Origin: Ignavibacteriaceae bacterium
Lineage (GTDB): Bacteria; Bacteroidota; Ignavibacteria; Ignavibacteriales; Ignavibacteriaceae
Reading direction: 5' to 3'
Assembly (NCBI GenBank): GCA_031292455.1
Contig: JARLHC010000075.1
Span: 18,157 to 82,156 of the forward strand
DNA: 64,000 nt
Below are positions 6,918-15,556 of the stretch, one piece after another; the first letter of the stretch is position 1; every line of letters starts with the position of its first letter. A model generated the notes under the pieces. That model was not told where the DNA came from, did not search any database, and saw only the letters and a program-made list of their open reading frames with translations. The position numbers and the translations under genes are program-made.

Positions 6918-7814
6918 TCACTTCCTCTTGTTTAGCGCGTAGTTGATTTGTCCGTTTATATGTCTTGTCTTATCTATTATCTCACCCTTCTCGTTTACTA
7001 CCGTCGAATGGCACGCTACACATTCAGTTATTGGCAGTTTAATATGCCCAACTGGGGAAATAAATCCGTCTGGTGTACCATGGCATGAGCCGCAGGGAGC
7101 TTGGGATCCGTCTAATTTTGTCCACGTTACTGTTTTAGCATTTCCTGTCATTTTGTCGGATGTATAAGCGAATTTTCTTTCTGTCGGGGCATCGGATTTC
7201 TTGAATTCAAAGTTGCCATGACAGTATGTGTTCGCACAGGTTCCTGTGCTCGTATCAAATGAAGCATCAGTTGCTATTCCATGAATTGCAAGACTGTCCA
7301 GCTTTACTATATTTGGTTGCGGCCCATGACTAAAATGATCCGCGGCATTACTTGCTGTTGGAATTTTATGACAGTTTTCGCATGCTACAATACCAAAACC
7401 ATTATTATATAAATGACTGTCATGTGCACCAACTGTAATTAAACTTGTTGAAGTATTTCCGCTTGCATCTCTCGGTGGAGCTGTCCTCGTAGGATCATGA
7501 AAATCGCCATGACATGTATTGCATGCCAGTGGACCCGCTCCTTCTGTATGACAATTATAACATGATACCCCTGTTATCCCTCCCTTGAAATCAGCAGCAT
7601 GGCATTTCTGACAACTTGCAAAATCAAAATTATTAACTGCTAAGAACTTGCCGTGAAAGTTAGCTGATGTAGTATCATTGAATCCTGTTTTGTGAATTGA
7701 GAGTGCTTGCGGCTGTGTTATATTCTCCTTTAACTTGCTGCACCCGTCAGTTAAAATTGCAATGCTGATTATTGTAATAAAACTTAAAATATAATATTTC
7801 ATTTTTAATTCCAT
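6918..7814 (-). CDS. Multihaem c-type cytochrome lipoprotein (6 CxxCH + 1 CX4CH)
   Basis: This is the last gene of the cytochrome operon. The signal peptide ends in a lipobox (AILTDGC, then SKL), so the protein should be lipid-anchored, probably in the outer membrane. Haem motifs in order are CQKCH, CYNCH, CNTCH, CENCH, the expanded CANTYCH, CGSCH and CVACH. The CX4CH followed by CGSCHG matches the CxxxxCH/CXXCH domain known from Geobacter outer-surface cytochromes. Start choice is uncertain: ATGs at 7832, 7814 and 7802 are in frame. The first overlaps the upstream gene by 14 bases; I chose 7814, with GGAG eleven bases upstream. Role inferred: electron transfer to or from the adjacent barrel and 14-haem protein. 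Confidence 0.88.
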   Translation of the reverse strand: MELKMKYYILSFITIISIAILTDGCSKLKENITQPQALSIHKTGFNDTTSANFHGKFLAVNNFDFASCQKCHAADFKGGITGVSCYNCHTEGAGPLACNTCHGDFHDPTRTAPPRDASGNTSTSLITVGAHDSHLYNNGFGIVACENCHKIPTASNAADHFSHGPQPNIVKLDSLAIHGIATDASFDTSTGTCANTYCHGNFEFKKSDAPTERKFAYTSDKMTGNAKTVTWTKLDGSQAPCGSCHGTPDGFISPVGHIKLPITECVACHSTVVNEKGEIIDKTRHINGQINYALNKRK

Positions 7815-7818
7815 AATC

Positions 7819-9045
7819 TTATTTAGCTCCATGACAATATCCGCAGAATCTTACTCCTGGTGTTGCCGGAAAACGGGTATGGCAGTTAAAACATACAGAT
7901 GCATCGCTGTCATGCCAGTCGCCATGTACATTATGCATAAATCCGCTTGGATGGGTTCTGGGGTCTGTCCCTTTTATTCCGTCTGCATCAGTATGGCATG
8001 TTACACATATAGGGTCGGCTCCTTGTACATCGTGACATGCCTGGCAACTCTCAATGTCCCTTCTTGCTAATACACTATGCCTTCCGCCTCCTGTCCCGAC
8101 ACCTCTTCCTGTAACAAAATCAGTTGCAAAATGAGAGGTTGGTGTGATCCCTCCTAAATTGAAATCACTGTTTTTCGATGAATGGCAGCTTCCGCAGAAT
8201 GTCTCTGTTTCATGACAGGTCTGGCACTCTGCTGTCTTACCTTTTAAATCAATTCCATGCGTATACGTGTAATTCAAATCGTGTACCCGCGTTATCTGCT
8301 GTTGCTTTGTACCATCTTTAAAATTGTTTGGTAAATAAGGTGCATAAAAATCAGTGGGCGTGTTTGCGCCCGTAATTACATTATTGGCAGCATGGCAGGT
8401 AATGCATGAATTATTGTTGGCATCATGGCACATAACACAGTTGGCATTAATTTCCTTTGCCGCATATTTATGGCTCTTAATAAAGTTAACACTCTGGTGC
8501 GATAATGGCTTTAAGTTAACCGTGGAAATATGGCAGGCCTCGCATGAACTTGTCGCTTTGCCTTTGTCATTGTGGCATGAATAGCAGTTTTCCATAATAG
8601 GGTAGGGCTGCACTGCTTTGTAAGCATAATCCACATCTGTTATCCCCTTATGGCAGGCTTCGCATTTTAGCTTCTGATTATCAAGATGTGCGCTGTGATC
8701 AAATATAATATTATTCGATGTATGCTGAATTAGATTTGCATACATTTCACCGTAATGGCACTTGTTGCATTTATCATCATTATTCACTTCATCATGGCAT
8801 TGCTTGCATGCTTCATGATTTGGCATTAACCTGTCTTTTACCGACTTGCTTGTCTTCACTGCTGCATGGCATACATCGCATTCAGCTAAATCTTTATGAA
8901 AACTGTGCGAGAACTTGATTATGTTCGCGTTTCCTGTCGAGTCAGAATCATCAGTTGCCTTCGGGGATGAAAAAGCAGATAATAACAGTATAACTAAAAT
9001 TACAGGAAGTACAATTAGGTATAGATATTTAATTTTTAATTTCAT
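7819..9045 (-). CDS. Fourteen-haem c-type cytochrome
   Basis: The 408-residue protein has an N-terminal hydrophobic segment (YLYLIVLPVILVILLLSAF) acting as signal peptide or anchor, and 14 CxxCH motifs from CDVCH near the N-terminus to CGYCH four residues before the end. Many His residues lie between motifs and could be distal ligands. Spacing between motifs is short, about one haem per 29 residues, as in electron-conducting wire cytochromes. It starts one base after the porin stop and its last codons overlap the upstream-most possible start of the next gene, so translation is tightly coupled. Role inferred: periplasmic or barrel-inserted electron conduit. Confidence 0.9.
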   Translation of the reverse strand: MKLKIKYLYLIVLPVILVILLLSAFSSPKATDDSDSTGNANIIKFSHSFHKDLAECDVCHAAVKTSKSVKDRLMPNHEACKQCHDEVNNDDKCNKCHYGEMYANLIQHTSNNIIFDHSAHLDNQKLKCEACHKGITDVDYAYKAVQPYPIMENCYSCHNDKGKATSSCEACHISTVNLKPLSHQSVNFIKSHKYAAKEINANCVMCHDANNNSCITCHAANNVITGANTPTDFYAPYLPNNFKDGTKQQQITRVHDLNYTYTHGIDLKGKTAECQTCHETETFCGSCHSSKNSDFNLGGITPTSHFATDFVTGRGVGTGGGRHSVLARRDIESCQACHDVQGADPICVTCHTDADGIKGTDPRTHPSGFMHNVHGDWHDSDASVCFNCHTRFPATPGVRFCGYCHGAK

Positions 9046-9046
9046 G

Positions 9047-10333
9047 TTACATCATCCCCAGATTAGTATTAAACCAGTAGTTGATCTTGAAGAAAAACCT
9101 GAAGTCATTCTTGTATATTTTATTGTCCATATATTGTCCCTGAAGATCAAATGATAAGGCCCTGTATGGTCTTACATTTACTCCTGCCAGAACTGAGGCA
9201 AGGTCATTTACTGCATCATCTGGCGAAAGTTTATATGCCGTAAATGAAATCCCTGCAGATGGAGTTAGTATCCCATCCCAAAATGAATGAGCTGTATATA
9301 ATGATAATCCATCCATTTCTCCGGCATAGCCTAAATTTTTAAGATATGTTAATGTTCCGTAAGTAGTGCTCACCCCTAAAGTAATCCTCTGCGAATTATC
9401 ATCCTGGTAAATTACATCCCCTACTTTACCTGTCAGAGTAATTTCCTTGTTTAAAGTATAATCCCCTCCGACTTCTATTTCCTGTGTATTACCATAATTA
9501 AATACTGAAAATATTGAATTATAATTTATCCTCGGGTCCCTGTAATTATAGTATACATTAAGTTTTAAATTATCTATCTGCAGATAGTCTGCATTAAATT
9601 CAAACTTTGACGTCTTTTCAAAATTAAAATCATAATCGTATCTGGCTTCTATGGCTGCTGTATTCTTAAGATCATAGAATACTTCTGCTGATCCAAAACT
9701 GAATTGATTGGAATTATGAGTTATCAGTACATTGATTGGATTATTCTCCGGATCTAATCGAAGTGCGTAGTAATCTTCAGGTTTAAAATTCTTATTCACA
9801 TAGCTTAAGCTTACCTGGAAATTATCAATTGCATTGGTTATTAATTTCCCCCCTGTAACGTAATTATTCTTCCAGTCATTAAAGGCAACTTTCTGGTATG
9901 ATGGAACATCTCCGCCGTAATAACCCGATATCCTGAAACGATTAAATTTTAGATCAACGTTGGCTCCATCATAAACTCCCCCTTCTATGCTGTTGAAAAT
10001 TGGTTGCCTTCCTAATTTTATGGTTGCAACATCAAAAAGGTCACGCCCTTCAAGGTATAGGTTATATAACCGTACGCGGGATGCTTCGTTTGCATCTCCC
10101 GCCGAAAGATCTCCTTCAAAGTCAAGATAAGTTCTTAGCGAGAACTTATCTTGATTGATATTAAGGCTTAATAGCTCATATGCCCGCAAATATTGATTTG
10201 AAGCATTTACTGTATCAAACCTTTCCATTGAATAAACCGAGGAAGAGATTCTTCCATTTATGTTTTGTGGGATTAAGTATCCCGTAAACATTATTATAAG
10301 GCAGATTAGTAGTATAAATTTATTCATGTTCAA
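9047..10333 (-). CDS. Outer-membrane beta-barrel protein, candidate cytochrome-conduit porin
   Basis: The 428-residue protein has a signal peptide (MNKFILLICLIIMFTGYLIPQ) and then alternating amphipathic strands throughout (FSLRTYLDFEGDL, IKLGRQPIFN, FRISGYYGGD), ending in FFFKINYWFN, typical of an outer-membrane barrel. No haem motif is present. It lies between the tetrahaem and 14-haem cytochrome genes, the arrangement expected of a porin-cytochrome complex. Similarity to MtrB, PioB or OmbB cannot be judged by eye. It could also be a general porin, but the one-base coupling to the 14-haem gene favours a joint complex. Confidence 0.8.
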   Translation of the reverse strand: MNMNKFILLICLIIMFTGYLIPQNINGRISSSVYSMERFDTVNASNQYLRAYELLSLNINQDKFSLRTYLDFEGDLSAGDANEASRVRLYNLYLEGRDLFDVATIKLGRQPIFNSIEGGVYDGANVDLKFNRFRISGYYGGDVPSYQKVAFNDWKNNYVTGGKLITNAIDNFQVSLSYVNKNFKPEDYYALRLDPENNPINVLITHNSNQFSFGSAEVFYDLKNTAAIEARYDYDFNFEKTSKFEFNADYLQIDNLKLNVYYNYRDPRINYNSIFSVFNYGNTQEIEVGGDYTLNKEITLTGKVGDVIYQDDNSQRITLGVSTTYGTLTYLKNLGYAGEMDGLSLYTAHSFWDGILTPSAGISFTAYKLSPDDAVNDLASVLAGVNVRPYRALSFDLQGQYMDNKIYKNDFRFFFKINYWFNTNLGMM

Positions 10334-10356
10334 TATTTTTTTGAAAGATTAAACTG

Positions 10357-10911
10357 TTATTTGCTCTTGGGTATCGGATGCTTAATCTTATCCCACATTA
10401 CGGCAAAGTCTTGTTTTACATATGTCGGACTCTTTTCATTATGGCATTGTACACAAAATGATTCACGATCCGTGTGTATCATTAATCCGTTCTTTATTGC
10501 CTCTTCTTTATTCTTCATTATGCTTACCGATTTGTAGTTTGAACCTGCGCCATGGCAGGTCTCGCACTGTACACCATCTTCTACATGAAACTTTGCGCCT
10601 AATAATGTCGGGTCCGCCTTATATCCGGATGTGTGGCACCCCATGCATTCATCGGTTTTAATAGCCGGTGTCTTGTATCCTCTGGCCAGCGCAATTGAAT
10701 CTGCCCTCGGTGTCAGGAGTGCTTTGTATGCCTGTGAATGCTTTGTCGATTTCCATATATCATATTGCTTGCCTGCTTTTTCTGTCTTATGACAAAGTCC
10801 GCATGTCTCTGCACCTACAAATGTATTTGGCTTCTTGTCTGTATCTTTATCTTGACAAAAGAATAGGGGAGAAAACATTATCAGCATTATAATCGCAGTT
10901 CTATGAGTCAT
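10357..10911 (-). CDS. Tetrahaem cytochrome c554-like lipoprotein
   Basis: The 184-residue protein has a signal peptide with a lipobox-like LFFC around residue 19, so it is probably lipid-anchored. Four haem motifs are present: CGLCH, CMGCH, CETCH and CVQCH. The segment CHKTEKAGKQYDIWKSTKHS, followed by AY, is the hallmark of the cytochrome c554/NrfB-type multihaem family. It ends close to the last motif with a short Lys-rich tail. It sits 66 bases after the T9SS cytochrome and 23 bases before the barrel gene in the same operon. Role inferred: relay between inner-membrane or periplasmic donors and the outer-membrane complex. Confidence 0.88.
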   Translation of the reverse strand: MTHRTAIIMLIMFSPLFFCQDKDTDKKPNTFVGAETCGLCHKTEKAGKQYDIWKSTKHSQAYKALLTPRADSIALARGYKTPAIKTDECMGCHTSGYKADPTLLGAKFHVEDGVQCETCHGAGSNYKSVSIMKNKEEAIKNGLMIHTDRESFCVQCHNEKSPTYVKQDFAVMWDKIKHPIPKSK

Positions 10912-10977
10912 TATACCTCCTGTATTTTAATTTTTATAATTGGAGAGTTCAACTTAATGAACTCTCCCGATATAGCT

Positions 10978-12573
10978 TTATTTTATTAAGACCATCTTTC
11001 TAACCATCTGGAAGTCCTTCGAAACAAGACGGTAGAAATATATCCCGGATGCGTATGAGCTGGCGTTCCATTCAATCTTGTATTTGCCTGCCTGATAGAA
11101 ATTATTTGTTAGAGTTACGACTTCTTTCCCTATAGCATCGTATACCACTACCTTTACATTGCCTGATTCAGGAATTGAAAACTTAATTGTGGTCGAGGGA
11201 TTGAAAGGATTCGGATAATTCTGAGATAATTCATATTTGTTTGGTGCCATGCCTGTTTCATTCAATAGTGCCGTCGGAGTGAATCTGGCTATCGCATCCC
11301 TTAATAATTTTTGTACAAGTCGGGTATTATGAATACCATGGCTCCCTTCTCCTGTAATCGATAGCAAATTATAATTCGCCTGCATGAATGCAGTCGTAAG
11401 TGAATCATTATGGCTGGCTTTATTTATCTTAGTCTGTAAAACATTTATAAGACTGTCTGTTCTTGTCTGCGTGCCTCTGTAATCAAACATTTTGTCATGG
11501 TTCGAGGTATCAACTACTGTATAGAAATCTGAATGACAGTTCCTGCATGCCTCTACCCTTGGGAAAAATGTATGCCCTGTTGCTGATGTCTGTCCGTTGA
11601 ATGGACTTGCATATACATGGCAGTTCACGCATCTCTCCGTTGCTGCGTATGTATGCGCAGAGTTAATGTATGTTTCGCCGGGATACTGATAACCGAATAA
11701 AGGACTTCCTGTCAATGCCTTTGATGTTGTCTGATGCGGCGTGCTGTTTATAATAATTGTGTCTGCATTATTATGGCACTGATCGCATATTGTACTTTGC
11801 GGCGTAATTGCAAACCTTAACTGGTGCTGGTTATTCTTTGCATGTGGATCATGACACGCTACACAGGTTAATGGCTTTACATCGGAACCGGTAGCTAGTA
11901 TTGTATCCCTGTATCCCTGTGGATTGGATGCCCATAAAATAAAATTCTGTGCAACATGACATCTTACGCACGATTTATTCGTTACTACAAATGAAATATT
12001 GCTGTGTGCATGTACCGATTGCTGCCATTCATCATAATATGGATTATGTACCCCTTGATGGCATTGCCCGCAAAGCTCAGCTGAATAGTTCAGTTTATTA
12101 ATATTCTTAAAATCCCAATGGTTTGCTCCTAATATTACAGTATCTCCCGGATTGGTAGGATTTGTATTTTTGATTCCTAAAGGACCATGACATGCCTCGC
12201 ATCCTACATTCTTTACCCTGTTAAATGCGGCAATATTAGTAATGACATAGTTTGGAGTTTTAGTACTGTCTTTCAAAACATATTCATCTGCGCCGTAAGT
12301 TGCCGGTCCTGGTATCCATCCGGTTGTATGACACGAAAGACAATCATAACTTAACATTGTCTTCAGTGAATCATAAGAAACTGCATGCAGTGTATTCTTA
12401 TATGTGTCATATTTTGGAGAACCTATGTTCCCTGATTGATGACAGGATGCGCATGACCTTCCTTGTGGCTCACTTCCGTTTCCCGTTCCTAAATAATAAT
12501 TTGTTTCTTGGCTGAATAATATCCCCGATGCCGTGAGGAGAAAAATTGCTGTAAGTAGTAAGTTTCTATTCAT
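10978..12573 (-). CDS. T9SS-secreted nonahaem cytochrome c
   Basis: This is the first gene of the leftward operon. The 531-residue protein has a signal peptide (LLLTAIFLLTASGILFSQ), nine CxxCH motifs (CASCH, CLSCH, CEACH, CGQCH, CVRCH, CVACH, CDQCH, CVNCH, CRNCH) over about residues 40-345, a helical linker, and a C-terminal type A sorting domain starting at QNYPNPFNPSTTIKFSIPE and ending in Lys. It should cross the outer membrane through T9SS and stay at the cell surface. With the barrel and three further cytochromes it would provide the extracellular end of an electron path. The paralogous architecture at 60505-62886 supports this role. Confidence 0.92.
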   Translation of the reverse strand: MNRNLLLTAIFLLTASGILFSQETNYYLGTGNGSEPQGRSCASCHQSGNIGSPKYDTYKNTLHAVSYDSLKTMLSYDCLSCHTTGWIPGPATYGADEYVLKDSTKTPNYVITNIAAFNRVKNVGCEACHGPLGIKNTNPTNPGDTVILGANHWDFKNINKLNYSAELCGQCHQGVHNPYYDEWQQSVHAHSNISFVVTNKSCVRCHVAQNFILWASNPQGYRDTILATGSDVKPLTCVACHDPHAKNNQHQLRFAITPQSTICDQCHNNADTIIINSTPHQTTSKALTGSPLFGYQYPGETYINSAHTYAATERCVNCHVYASPFNGQTSATGHTFFPRVEACRNCHSDFYTVVDTSNHDKMFDYRGTQTRTDSLINVLQTKINKASHNDSLTTAFMQANYNLLSITGEGSHGIHNTRLVQKLLRDAIARFTPTALLNETGMAPNKYELSQNYPNPFNPSTTIKFSIPESGNVKVVVYDAIGKEVVTLTNNFYQAGKYKIEWNASSYASGIYFYRLVSKDFQMVRKMVLIK

Positions 12574-12765
12574 ACATTATTCCTCGTGAGATTTATCTAT
12601 TATCCGAAATTTCTTAAAATAAAATTCAAAAGCAAATATTAAACCAGTGATATGTAGCATATTTCATCAATTACGACATATTCTTTATCACAAACGGGAA
12701 TATAAGTATTTTTTTATCAATTTGGGGAATAATTCTTCTGTCCTTAATATTATAATAAATTTATG

Positions 12766-12773
12766 TAGTTTTG
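12766..12773 (+). promoter_or_regulatory. Putative -7 box TAGTTTTG ahead of MORN-like lipoprotein
   Basis: TAGTTTTG fits TAnnTTTG and ends 21 bases before the ATG at 12795. The identical octamer appears on the minus strand ahead of the porin gene at 42490. Confidence 0.4.
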
Positions 12774-12794
12774 TGCAAGTAAAAAGAGAATTAT

Positions 12795-13301
12795 ATGCGA
12801 TTCAAATATGTTATTCCCGTTCTTATTACTATTTTGTTAGTTTCATGTAGCCCCAAAAGAATAGATAAACTTGGGTTTTCAGTAAAAAATAACATTATCT
12901 ATAGAAATGATTCCAATATCCCCTTTACCGGAATTATAAAGACTAAAACAGAAGGTAAATATTTTGAGTATTCGGTGAAAGATGGTCTGAAAAACGGTCT
13001 ATTTAAAATATCTTTTGAAAATGGTAATCCGATTATGGTCGGAAATATTGTAAATGATAAGAATGAAGGCAAATGGCTCTACTATTATCCTTCTGGTCAG
13101 CTGGAATCCGAAGGGAACTATGTCCATAATAAATCCGATAGCACATGGACCTGGTATTACCCCAGCGGAAAAATTAAAGAGAAGGGTAAGTTCGTTAACG
13201 GACTCAGAGAAGGAAGCTCAAAGATGTTTGACGAATTGGGAAATGTTTCTATGGAAAATGAATATAAACATGGTATAGCTTCTGATCCTGTTCGTAATTA
13301 A
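12795..13301 (+). CDS. MORN-repeat (YwqK-like) lipoprotein
   Basis: The 168-residue lipoprotein has lipobox LLVSC at about residues 14-18. At least three MORN-variant repeats of about 20-24 residues follow, with the pattern GxWxYYYPSGQLxSEGNY (for example EGKWLYYYPSGQLESEGNY and STWTWYYPSGKIKEKGKF). Such repeats occur in proteins labelled YwqK-family antitoxins and in Bacteroidota surface lipoproteins. There is no toxin gene next to it, so a toxin-antitoxin role is not supported. It stands alone upstream of rplU. Confidence 0.85.
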   Translation: MRFKYVIPVLITILLVSCSPKRIDKLGFSVKNNIIYRNDSNIPFTGIIKTKTEGKYFEYSVKDGLKNGLFKISFENGNPIMVGNIVNDKNEGKWLYYYPSGQLESEGNYVHNKSDSTWTWYYPSGKIKEKGKFVNGLREGSSKMFDELGNVSMENEYKHGIASDPVRN

Positions 13302-13318
13302 TATTAAAGAGATTTTAT

Positions 13319-13362
13319 TTGACATATGTTTACTAAATAGTTAACTTCACTGTCTAATTTTG
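13319..13362 (+). promoter_or_regulatory. Candidate rplU-rpmA promoter
   Basis: Two readings are possible. TTGACA (13319-13324) with TTAACT (13341-13346) and a 16-base spacer resembles a housekeeping sigma-70 promoter. TAATTTTG (13355-13362) is a Bacteroidetes-type -7 box ending 16 bases before the rplU ATG. Either would drive the ribosomal protein pair. Confidence 0.4.
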
Positions 13363-13378
13363 AAAAAATGAGGTTATA

Positions 13379-13687
13379 ATGTTTGCCGTAGTTGATATAT
13401 TAGGTCAACAGTTTAAAGTGACAGAAAAAACGAAATACTACGTACCGAGATTGAAAGATGCACCGGAAAGCGAAGTTACATTTCCTAATGTTCTGTTGTT
13501 TAGCGATGATACAAGTGTTAAGATCGGTAGTCCTTATGTTGCAGGTGTAAAAGTCTCTGCAAAAGTGCTCGATCATGTTAAAGATGATAAGGTTATTGTT
13601 TATAAAAAGAAAAGAAGAACCGGATACGATAAATTTAATGGTCATAGACAGCATCTTACTAGAATAGAAATTACAAAGATTGGTTAA
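13379..13687 (+). CDS. rplU: 50S ribosomal protein L21
   Basis: The 102-residue protein binds 23S rRNA near L20 in the large subunit. Start MFAVVDILGQQFKVTEKTKY and the C-terminal basic block KKKRRTGYDKFNGHRQHLTR are diagnostic of bL21. A GAGGT ribosome binding site precedes the ATG. It is followed 12 bases later by rpmA, the universal gene pair. The usual downstream partner obgE is not present here. Confidence 0.97.
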   Translation: MFAVVDILGQQFKVTEKTKYYVPRLKDAPESEVTFPNVLLFSDDTSVKIGSPYVAGVKVSAKVLDHVKDDKVIVYKKKRRTGYDKFNGHRQHLTRIEITKIG

Positions 13688-13699
13688 AGGAGATTTATA

Positions 13700-13954
13700 A
13701 TGGCACATAAAAAAGGTCAGGGATCTACAAGAAACGGAAGAGATAGTAATGCGCAGCGCCTTGGCGTAAAGAAATTTGGTGGTGAGAAAGTTTTGGCTGG
13801 AAATATTCTGGTAAGACAAAGAGGTACAAAATTCCATCCCGGTGAAAATGTAGCTATCGGCGGTGATGATACTTTATTCGCTTTGATTGATGGATTTGTA
13901 AAGTTTGAGAAAAAAAGAGGGGATAGACAATTCGTTAATGTATACGGATCATAA
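13700..13954 (+). CDS. rpmA: 50S ribosomal protein L27
   Basis: The 84-residue protein lies near the peptidyl transferase centre. It begins [20 protein letters not shown] and holds the block [18 protein letters not shown], both diagnostic of bL27. It starts directly with MAHKKG and lacks the cleavable N-terminal extension found in Firmicutes. A strong AAAGGAG ribosome binding site precedes it. A perfect hairpin terminator follows at 13981. Confidence 0.97.
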   Translation: MAHKKGQGSTRNGRDSNAQRLGVKKFGGEKVLAGNILVRQRGTKFHPGENVAIGGDDTLFALIDGFVKFEKKRGDRQFVNVYGS

Positions 13955-13980
13955 ATCCTGAACAAAATTATCGCGATATT

Positions 13981-14006
13981 AAAAGGTTACCATTCGGTAA
14001 CCTTTT
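13981..14006 (+). terminator. Rho-independent terminator of rplU-rpmA
   Basis: AAAAGGTTACC, loop ATTC and GGTAACCTTTT form a perfect stem of up to 11 pairs with a four-base loop and a run of four T. Confidence 0.85.
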
Positions 14007-14243
14007 CCATTTCTGACCGGATATTTAAACTATGTAATTCCATCTGACAGGTAATGCATTTTAAAGTTCCTAATTTTTCCGAAATATTACGGACTAATGA
14101 TTATTTACCCCCGGTTATAAGGTATATTACCTATTGTTTGTTTTCCTGAATTAAATTATATATGGAAAGTATTAGAATTATTTAACTAACTAAATAAACT
14201 GCATAGAATTGAATAAAATTATTACTGATAGAGAATCTTTATT

Positions 14244-15455
14244 ATGAGTCGTATTTGCATGATTTCTCAGTCAAATCTCTCTGACCCGCGCGTTAGAAGA
14301 CAAGCCGAAGCACTTGCGGAAGATGGAAATGAAGTCGATATAATATGTACTTGTAATGATAAAAATGAACCGAAAATTGAAAACTTCGGTTTCATCACCT
14401 ACTATAAAGTCCTTGTCAAAAAAAGATATGAAAATGCTGTAAGATATGCTCTTCATTCCTTTTACTTTTTTATAAAAACTTTCTTTAAACTTCAATCCTT
14501 GTCCTTTATTAAAAGCTATGATCTTATTCAAATTCATAATATGCCCGAATTCCATGTTTTTACGGCGCTATTTCAGAAAATTGCCGGTATTCCGGTTGTC
14601 CTTGATATTCACGATCTGACCCCCGAATTGTTTGATTGTAAATGGGGGGATAAAAATCATTCCGTATTTAGTTTTATCGTTCGGGTTGTTGAAAAGATCT
14701 CGTGCAGCTTCTCAAATAATATAATCACAGTAACAGATATTTGTAAGGAAAATCTTGTAAATCGGGGCGTCCCACCTGAAAAAATTACCCTGGTTCTTAA
14801 TACTCCGAATCAGAATATTTTTAAATATGATCCGGGAAGGGAATTCAGGGTTATTACAAGTGGTGCCAAACTTATTTATCACGGCACTGTTGCACAAAGA
14901 ATGGGTATCCATTCCGCTGTTGAATCAATGAAATATATCAACGAAAAAATCCCTGGCAGTACTCTTGCAATCTATGGTCATTTCGATTACTCTTACAAGA
15001 TACTGATTGATAAACTAATCAAACGGCATAATCTTGAGCAGTCTGTTTGTTTGCATGGTGAACATCCTCAGGAAGAAATATATGAATTTATTAAGGCATC
15101 AGACTTCGGTGTGGTCCCCTATGTTGACAATGTTTATATGAACCTTTGTCTTTCTACTAAAATGTTTGAATATAATGCTTCCTTGCTTCCTGTTGTCGCT
15201 TCACGTCTTAAATCTTTCTCAATGATATTCGGAGATGACAGTATAGCCTATACAAAACCGGAATGCCCTCATGAAATAGCAGAAAAAATAATAAGTCTGT
15301 GTAATGATCCTGCTAAAAGAAAAAGAATGGTTTGTAACGCCTATTCCATCCTTCAAAGTATTTCTGGTCAGATTATGTCTGAAAGATATCTTAATTTAAT
15401 AAACAGCACTATCTTTGGGAAAAAAAATATTAAAGTAAGTACTTCTGGAATTTGA
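14244..15455 (+). CDS. GT-B fold glycosyltransferase (family 4-like)
   Basis: The 403-residue protein has an N-terminal acceptor-binding Rossmann domain starting MSRICMISQSNLSDPRVRRQ, the pattern of GT4 enzymes that act on cell-surface polysaccharide. A linker contains VVLDIHDLTPELFDCKWG. The C-terminal donor domain has KLIYHGTVAQRMGIHSAVE and LCLSTKMFEYNASLLPVVAS (the usual E-x7-E region is degenerate). No membrane segments are strong. The sugar and acceptor cannot be predicted. It is isolated from other polysaccharide genes here, with 237 bases of non-coding AT-rich DNA upstream. Confidence 0.87.
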   Translation: MSRICMISQSNLSDPRVRRQAEALAEDGNEVDIICTCNDKNEPKIENFGFITYYKVLVKKRYENAVRYALHSFYFFIKTFFKLQSLSFIKSYDLIQIHNMPEFHVFTALFQKIAGIPVVLDIHDLTPELFDCKWGDKNHSVFSFIVRVVEKISCSFSNNIITVTDICKENLVNRGVPPEKITLVLNTPNQNIFKYDPGREFRVITSGAKLIYHGTVAQRMGIHSAVESMKYINEKIPGSTLAIYGHFDYSYKILIDKLIKRHNLEQSVCLHGEHPQEEIYEFIKASDFGVVPYVDNVYMNLCLSTKMFEYNASLLPVVASRLKSFSMIFGDDSIAYTKPECPHEIAEKIISLCNDPAKRKRMVCNAYSILQSISGQIMSERYLNLINSTIFGKKNIKVSTSGI

Positions 15456-15556
15456 TTGATTTATTCTGAAAAATGTCCTTGCCCCTTATTCTTTTTAACT
15501 TATTTTATCACTATAAAAATTATTTTATTCTGCAAACATAAATTATCTGAACTCCT

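Noticed and set aside
8354..8918. Plus-strand frames within the cytochrome genes
   Set aside because: They are antisense to CxxCH-rich coding sequence and have no ribosome binding sites.
12795..13301. YwqK-type antitoxin of a toxin-antitoxin pair
   Set aside because: It has a lipobox and no toxin gene nearby; MORN repeats alone do not support this role.
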